Shown here: positions 58,709 through 64,000 of the stretch, piece after piece | Layout: every line of letters starts with the position of its first letter | How positions within the stretch are numbered: the first letter of the stretch is position 1 | Origin: Hypericum androsaemum | Taxonomy: Eukaryota > Streptophyta > Magnoliopsida > Malpighiales > Hypericaceae | Length of the DNA: 64,000 nt | Direction of reading: 5' to 3' | NCBI GenBank assembly: GCA_963995505.1 | Contig: OZ023183.1 | Span: forward strand, 12,582,671 to 12,646,670 | Position numbers and translations under genes: made by a program | The notes under the pieces: model-generated | Databases searched by the model: none | Seen by the model: only the letters and a program-made list of their open reading frames with translations | What the model was told of the DNA's origin: nothing

Positions 58709-59829
58709 ATATTACCTCTAGATACTTAAATTCACTTAAATTCCTTGAATTCACAAAGTGACATTTGGAGATCCACCCCAAACATATGGTCGACGAGAGT
58801 TTAGGCTTTCAAATTCGCAGCACGAGACATATAAATGTCCACGACTTTGAAAAGTCCTGTTCTTTTTCGTTAAGTAATCAAATGGACCTATACATAAATG
58901 TCTACAACTTAAAAAGTCCAATTGATTCGTTGATTCAACGTCTAAACAAGAATAAGATTCCATATTTGGGCCGTGATAGTTGGGTTGGATTGCTAAAAGT
59001 AGCATGTAAGTGCAATCGAGCCCAAACCAGAGTCCTAAACCTTTAAAACTACCGGCCACAAACCTATACCAGGTATAGTTGTTGAACACTAAGCTATGCT
59101 CTTAATAAAAGGGTAGTATAGACGACCATTCGTATTATCTGTAATTATTTGAACTATCTGAATAAATATTTTTAAAATACGAGTTCAAGTCCGAACTCTC
59201 CGATATCTAATATCTAATATCCGAATTCTATCCATTTTTTCTAAGTCTTCAAAAAAAATACAAAAAATGTACCAATTTAGTATAATTTTACACAACCTAG
59301 CCGATATCGGTTAATAAAAATACACCTTTCACATAACCTAACTAGTATTACTTCACACAACCTAGCAAGTGTTAGTTTTTTGGGTTACCCGTAGGTATTA
59401 GCTTAAGGGGATTAATAAATTTGAGTTTGGATACTTTTTAAATCGAATATTTTGGATATCTGAAATATCAATTATATTATCTGTATTCGAGTAAGAAATA
59501 TTTATTTCGGATAATCTGAGTCCCAAATTAAAAATTATCTAAAACCGAATCTAAATTTTTTTAAATATCGAATAAGGATAACAGATATCAAAATTTTTGC
59601 TCATCGTCGTAAATGAAACCGGAAATCCCGTGATATTTTTTTCTAAACATATTTTTACGGTAATTTTAGATCATGATCCTAGACTTCAGTCCGAAATATT
59701 CACCACGTGTACTTGAGTCGGACATTCAAGATAAAAAAAACTTGTGATGATATATTAGAGTTCAAGCAACTAATAAAAAACTTGAAAATTTAATGCACAT
59801 AGAATTGGTCCAGATGGTCTGGTGTGCAT
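58709..59829. other. intergenic AT-rich DNA
   Basis: Repeated ATATC/GATAT and CCGAA/TTCGG words at about 59100-59600 look like a decayed hAT or MITE, but no end pair was found. No gene. Confidence 0.5.
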
Positions 59830-60036
59830 TGAATTTACCAACACTTTTGTGCTAGGACAGTATAAGCGCAAACATGACATTTTAATACGCCCTTATCAAC
59901 AACAATAGAGAGACATGAATAACGAGGGCACACAATGTAAAGTTCCATGATTCAACTGATTATCTTCACAGATCAGTACAAATTTTTTATATCGTATTTT
60001 TTTTTACTCACATGCACACTAGAAAAACTTTCCATG

Positions 60037-60090
60037 AGGTCACCTATCATGAAATTTTTCCAAGTCAAGCGCGCTTAACCTTGGAGTTCT
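60037..60090 (-). ncRNA. 5S rRNA-like segment in Cassandra LTR 1
   Basis: On minus: AGAACTCCAAGGTTAAGCGC, then a decayed middle, then AGGTGACCTC. Compare with plant 5S (AGTTAAGCGTGCTTGG and GGATGGGTGACC) at the pol III internal control region. A relic, not a 5S gene. Confidence 0.7.
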
Positions 60091-60483
60091 TTCAAGATAT
60101 TTTTCTGAAAAAAGAGGCGCACCTTGTTGAGATGGATAATACAAATCAAATAACTTATTTATATCTTTTAGAACATATCATTAACGGGCTATCATATTCA
60201 TCCCTCATTAAATACACGACGTCCATGTTGCGCCACACAGAACAATCCTAGAATTCCTCATTTTTTGGAGTGGGATCAGTTCGTCCATGTCTCCCTTTAC
60301 CTCAAATGCTTGCCAGGAGCCGCTCATTTTCTTTTGACTCTCACACCTACGATCACTCCTGTCCTCTAGGCCCCGAGTGTCACATGTCCACCTCCTTCAG
60401 CCTGGTTAGTTCCTAAACTACACCATACTAGTAGAGGTCCTACTCTAATACTACTTGTAATGCCACATGATTTGATCGACTAT

Positions 60484-60522
60484 AGACTAAGCACGCTTAA
60501 CCTTGCAGTTCTTTCAAGATTT
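60484..60522 (-). ncRNA. 5S rRNA-like segment in Cassandra LTR 2, truncated
   Basis: Keeps GAACTGCAAGGTTAAGCGTG and CTTAG, the best A-box match of the three, but the C-box half is deleted. Confidence 0.65.
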
Positions 60523-60968
60523 TTAATAGAAAAGAAATTGTACCTTGTTGATATGGATAATACAAATTAAATTACTTAAGCCAATATGAACATACCATTA
60601 ACGTGGTATCATATTTAGTCCTTCTTAAATATGCGACGTCCTCATCGCGCCCGACAATATAATCACAGAACCTCATTTCGTGTGTGGGATTGGTTCATAT
60701 ATGTCTCCTTCACCTAGACTGCTTACCAGGAGCCGCTCATTGTTCGTGAACTCTCACATCGGCGATCACTCTCTACTCTCTAGGCCTCGAGTGTCACATG
60801 CCAACCAGCTTCTGCTTGGTTAGTCCCTGAAATATACCGTACTAGTAGAGATCATACTCTGATACCGTTTGTAATGCTGTGTGATCAAACCGACTATCTT
60901 CATAAACTAACATGGATATTTTTTAGCGTGTTTTGTCTTCACTCGTACACACCTTGATAAATTTTCTA

Positions 60969-61033
60969 AGAGATCACCCATCCTAAAATTACTCAAGGCT
61001 AAATGCACTTAACCTTGGAGCTCTTTCAAGATG
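60969..61033 (-). ncRNA. 5S rRNA-like segment in Cassandra LTR 3
   Basis: On minus: GAGCTCCAAGGTTAAGTGCA followed by TTTTAGGATGGGTGATCTC. Both control boxes are recognisable with a few substitutions. Confidence 0.72.
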
Positions 61034-61330
61034 TTTGCCAGAAAAAAGAGGTGCGCATTATTGATATGGATAGTACAAATCAAATCACTTAAGTTTTTTT
61101 GAGTATATCATTAATGGGATATCACATATGATATACAAGGTTCAGTCAATTGACCTACATCCAAGGGCCGAGACGATCAATCATTATGATTTGTGAAGTA
61201 CAACATATACATAAGTATATGACCTGGCTATGCCTTGAACCTTTCTCTCTGCATATACTACGTCTCATAATCTTTGCCTTCATATAAATCAAGTTAGCTT
61301 TAATATACTATATATAAAATAAAATTCTCT

Positions 61331-62194
61331 CCTAATTAACACTCTTATACAATAGAAACATAAATAAATAGTAATTTGAGACATAACCCGAGAATCTCAA
61401 CCTTGAATCAGATTCTAAAATAAATTATCTTCTCGAGCTTCAACCACTCTTCCACATCCGATCATATTCACCATGTGCCTCTTCCACTAAGTTTCATGCT
61501 CAGTCTAGAACATGACATCATCGTCTATTTCAATCTGAAAAACTTCACTTGAAATCTTCCATAAGTATTTCAATAACATATACTCAACATGGATCTTCAC
61601 ACCAGAAGATAAACACAATAGGAGAAAAATTGTATGCAGAAAAACCTACAGTCCATTGAAGAAAAGTACTCTAATACCCAAATCCTTCTTATATCTTATA
61701 GGCAAGCTTCAGCCCAGAAGCTACTTGCCTGAATTCCATATGATAGCTTTAATCTTAGAGTCTCTAGCACAACCAATATTAGTATGGGATAACTCTCAAA
61801 CTGTAACATGCTTCTCAGTACCATACTCTCTCAACCGACACTTTGCGACTCCAACTCCAAGTGAAACCTCCACTTCTGTGTGGATACTGATCTATCTTGA
61901 TCAAAAAAAGGAAAAGATGGCAGCTACTTCTAGACTTTATATCACCTTCTCGTACGCCTTTTTGGCTATGCATCAACTCCTCGTGAACACCCTTCTGGCT
62001 TTATTATCAATTTCTCGTGAACACCTTGCTAGACATCAATCTTGAAATTATTGTATATTACACCAGCTTCTGGACTTTATACCATTTCCTCACTTGTTGG
62101 ACATCAATCTTGAAATTATTGCACCTCACTTCTTCATCCTCGTGGATAATCTTGAGATAAACAGCATAATGTGTGAGTAAAAAATAAATTGATA
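61331..62194. other. interior of putative large element, no domain seen
   Basis: Includes an open frame at 61656-62045 (129 aa) without recognisable motif. No retrotransposon enzyme is seen on either strand. Confidence 0.45.
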
Positions 62195-62350
62195 CTTGTG
62201 TCAAATCTGCATTACACCAAATCTATGTTAAAATGTACTATGCCGAATCTGCATTGTGCCAAGTATGTGCCAAATCTGCACTGCGCCAAATTTGTATTGC
62301 GCCAAATCTGTGTCAACTCTATACTGTGCCAAATCTGCACTGCATCTAGG
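62195..62350. repeat. imperfect repeats of GCCAAATCTGCACTGC type
   Basis: Seven or so imperfect units of about 16-22 bases. Confidence 0.8.
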
Positions 62351-62936
62351 CCTCGTAACAAGTACTAAATCCAAACACTACTCAATTTCTTTACATGATC
62401 TACCTCTTAGTCCAACATGATACAACCATATCTGACCGATCAATTTCTACAAACCAAAATAGATCCAATTAAATCCTATGAAATAATAGAGTCTTCAAAA
62501 AAACCTTATCACCATTATCAACTGAAAAACTATTGCACTCAAGCTCTAGGTCCAATAAGATTTGGGATAACTACTCAAATAATTCTCTACTTTGAACTAA
62601 ATCTCAAGACCGATCTTCAACTATGAATCAATCTGACCTAATCAGGATCCTAATCTGACCTTCAGCTCGCCAAATTCTACTCAACTCGAACGAATAAAGT
62701 CACCACGTTATCAAATCTGCCCAATCTTCTAGTTCAAAATAAGATCCAAGATTTTTGGCCAAAATTTCATGTATGGATACCTCGAAAGTGCTGAAAAAAC
62801 CACAATTAGTCGAAGCAACCAAAAGATATCTACTATGCTAACTTTTGGTCAACTGAAACTAATGTTTTTTTCCAACCCAAAATACCAAGCAGAAAAGGGT
62901 GGCAGCTACTGCTACCATGTGGCAGCAACAAATTCT

Positions 62937-63360
62937 AAGGGTGACCAGTGGTAAAGTTGACATTGGGTGATGACAAAGGGCTTATCAACACGCGGTATAT
63001 CGACATACGAGAGTTTCTTTCTCCCTGACCTCGGACCCTCTCTTCTTCAGGCTCATCTATAATGGCGACAAGTAGGTCTCATCCCGGTTCTCTCCTTAGG
63101 AAAGGTAAAAAATGTGTGTTTCCCTCCTCGGGTTAGAGAAGCCTTTCTAAGGGCGACCAGCAGTAAAGCTGACATTGGGTGATGATAAAGGGCTTATCAA
63201 CACGCGATAGATCGACATGCGAGAATTTCTTTCTCCCTAACCTCGGATCCTCTCTTCTCTAGGCTCATCTATAGCGGCGACAAGTGGGTCTCCTCCCGGT
63301 TCTCTCCCTACGAAAGGCAGAAAGTGTGTGTCTCCCTCCTCAGGTTAGAGAAGCCTTTCT
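62937..63360. repeat. 212-bp tandem duplication
   Basis: Units at 62937-63148 and 63149-63360 are very similar (both contain GACATTGGGTGATGA and GGTTAGAGAAGCCTTTCT). They lie inside the putative large element. No coding. Confidence 0.92.
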
Positions 63361-64000
63361 CCTCGAGGCGATGAAGAATGATACATGAGTTTAGACTCAA
63401 AACCTTCTATAGTGGCAGTTCAGGGCACTATCAGCGAGCTTTGCTCCTCACTCCTCGATGCGCAGGGGACGTGGTCCTTCACCGATAAACTACAGTCGGC
63501 TACTGGCATGATAGCTCTAAATGGTCGTACATCTTTCTCATTCAAGGACGTAAAAGACTAGTTCCAATTTACTAAATTTACCAAAATTCCATGCACCAAT
63601 TCTTGCTCTGAAATTATGAATCTGTCCCTCCTACTCAAACAATTACAAAATTGCCATTGTCTTTGCCTCTTAACCAATTTCTACCTAGACCGACACCAAA
63701 AGCTCTGAGACAAGTTATTATGATAGCAGAAGCACAAACACGTTGGTTCAATACGCCATTATCAATAATAACACAAAGATAGGAATAATGAAGGACACAC
63801 GATATACGTGATTCTGCCAACTGTCCTACATCTACGAGGTCGAGATGGACAGTCACTATGATATATGGAGTATAACGGATACATAGGCCTATTGCTAGGC
63901 TACGCCTTGAGCCTTTCTTTCTGTATGTACTACTGTACTCATTGCCCAATGCTAATAAACTTCTAACCCTACCCTCCTATTTAAAAGAAGTGATGCATGT

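Larger units (their letters stand above)
59936..61126 (-). mobile_element. Cassandra-type TRIM tandem array (LTR-internal-LTR-internal-LTR)
   Basis: Three LTRs (59936-60196, 60456-60613, 60870-61126) alternate with two internal segments (60197-60455, 60614-60869). On minus the LTRs start TGTGAT and end CATTACA-like. Each LTR holds a segment resembling plant 5S rRNA in sense on minus. The primer site is recognisable beside the right-hand LTR (plus CTCTGATACC at about 60857-60866) and mutated beside the middle one (about 60442-60454). No coding capacity, as expected for a TRIM. The array form suggests unequal recombination between LTRs. Confidence 0.85.
59830..63999. mobile_element. putative large non-coding element bounded by a direct repeat
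   Basis: The sequence at about 59855-59935 plus 61127-61280 matches about 63725-63925 in order, at roughly 70% by eye; both include a TCAACAACAATA/TCAATAATAACA segment, then CTACATC, then GGCTA(T/C)GCCTTGA. The left copy is split by the Cassandra array. The 2.4 kb between them has no pol motifs. It may be a LARD-type LTR element reaching or passing the window end. Borders are not defined. Confidence 0.45.

Noticed and set aside
60037..61033. Genuine 5S rRNA genes
   Set aside because: The segments are partial, diverged and placed inside TRIM LTRs; a 5S gene is about 120 bp with intact control boxes.
1..64000. CRISPR arrays, bacterial operons, endogenous pararetrovirus
   Set aside because: No regularly spaced identical repeats, no prokaryotic gene organisation, and no virus-specific movement or coat domain were seen; all reverse transcriptase sequence fits copia or LINE elements.

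Overview
The window is nuclear DNA of a flowering plant, probably a eudicot. It has spliced plant genes with AT-rich GT-AG introns, Ty1/copia elements primed by initiator tRNA-Met, hAT and Mutator-like (MULE) DNA transposons, and a Cassandra-type TRIM with a 5S rRNA-like segment in its LTR. Only two host genes look intact: a thaumatin-like protein gene with a predicted GPI anchor (24671-25950, minus) and an AUX1/LAX auxin influx carrier gene (47552-50341, plus, eight exons). The rest is mostly transposons in several nested layers, plus broken host genes.

Layout. 1-5382: 3' part and 3' LTR of a decayed copia element (A). 6580-7440: 5'-truncated LINE on the minus strand. 7774-14300: LRR receptor-kinase pseudogene split by a second copia of the same family (B, 7913-13569). 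14583-16343: glycerol-3-phosphate acyltransferase (GPAT) pseudogene split by a retroposon, which was itself hit by a hAT element. 16501-18138: a second copy of that hAT element, holding a fold-back MULE with a purine-rich (GGA)n core. 18252-19170: telomere-like CCCTAAA motifs running into a degenerate GGACC array. 20257-22511: RRM-protein exon interrupted by a gag-only LTR element. 24671-25950: thaumatin-like gene. 26396-26880: small hAT element.

27711-33224 is a young copia (C) with an open pol frame but a wrecked gag. 34155-38985 is an older copia (D). 42434-47337 is a MuDR-like MULE with 180-bp terminal inverted repeats, a decayed transposase and an intact convergent zf-GRF/transmembrane ORF; it ends about 215 bp upstream of the LAX start codon. 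54136-56809 is a non-autonomous LTR element carrying one 310-aa ORF of unknown function. 57069-58698 holds a hAT MITE followed by a Pack-MULE-like element. 59936-61126 is a three-LTR Cassandra array sitting in a direct repeat that recurs at about 63715-64000, and this pair probably marks the LTRs of a larger non-coding element.

Target-site duplications could be read for most elements, so many boundaries are well supported and the order of insertion can be reconstructed. All homology calls come from reading motifs; no database was searched.
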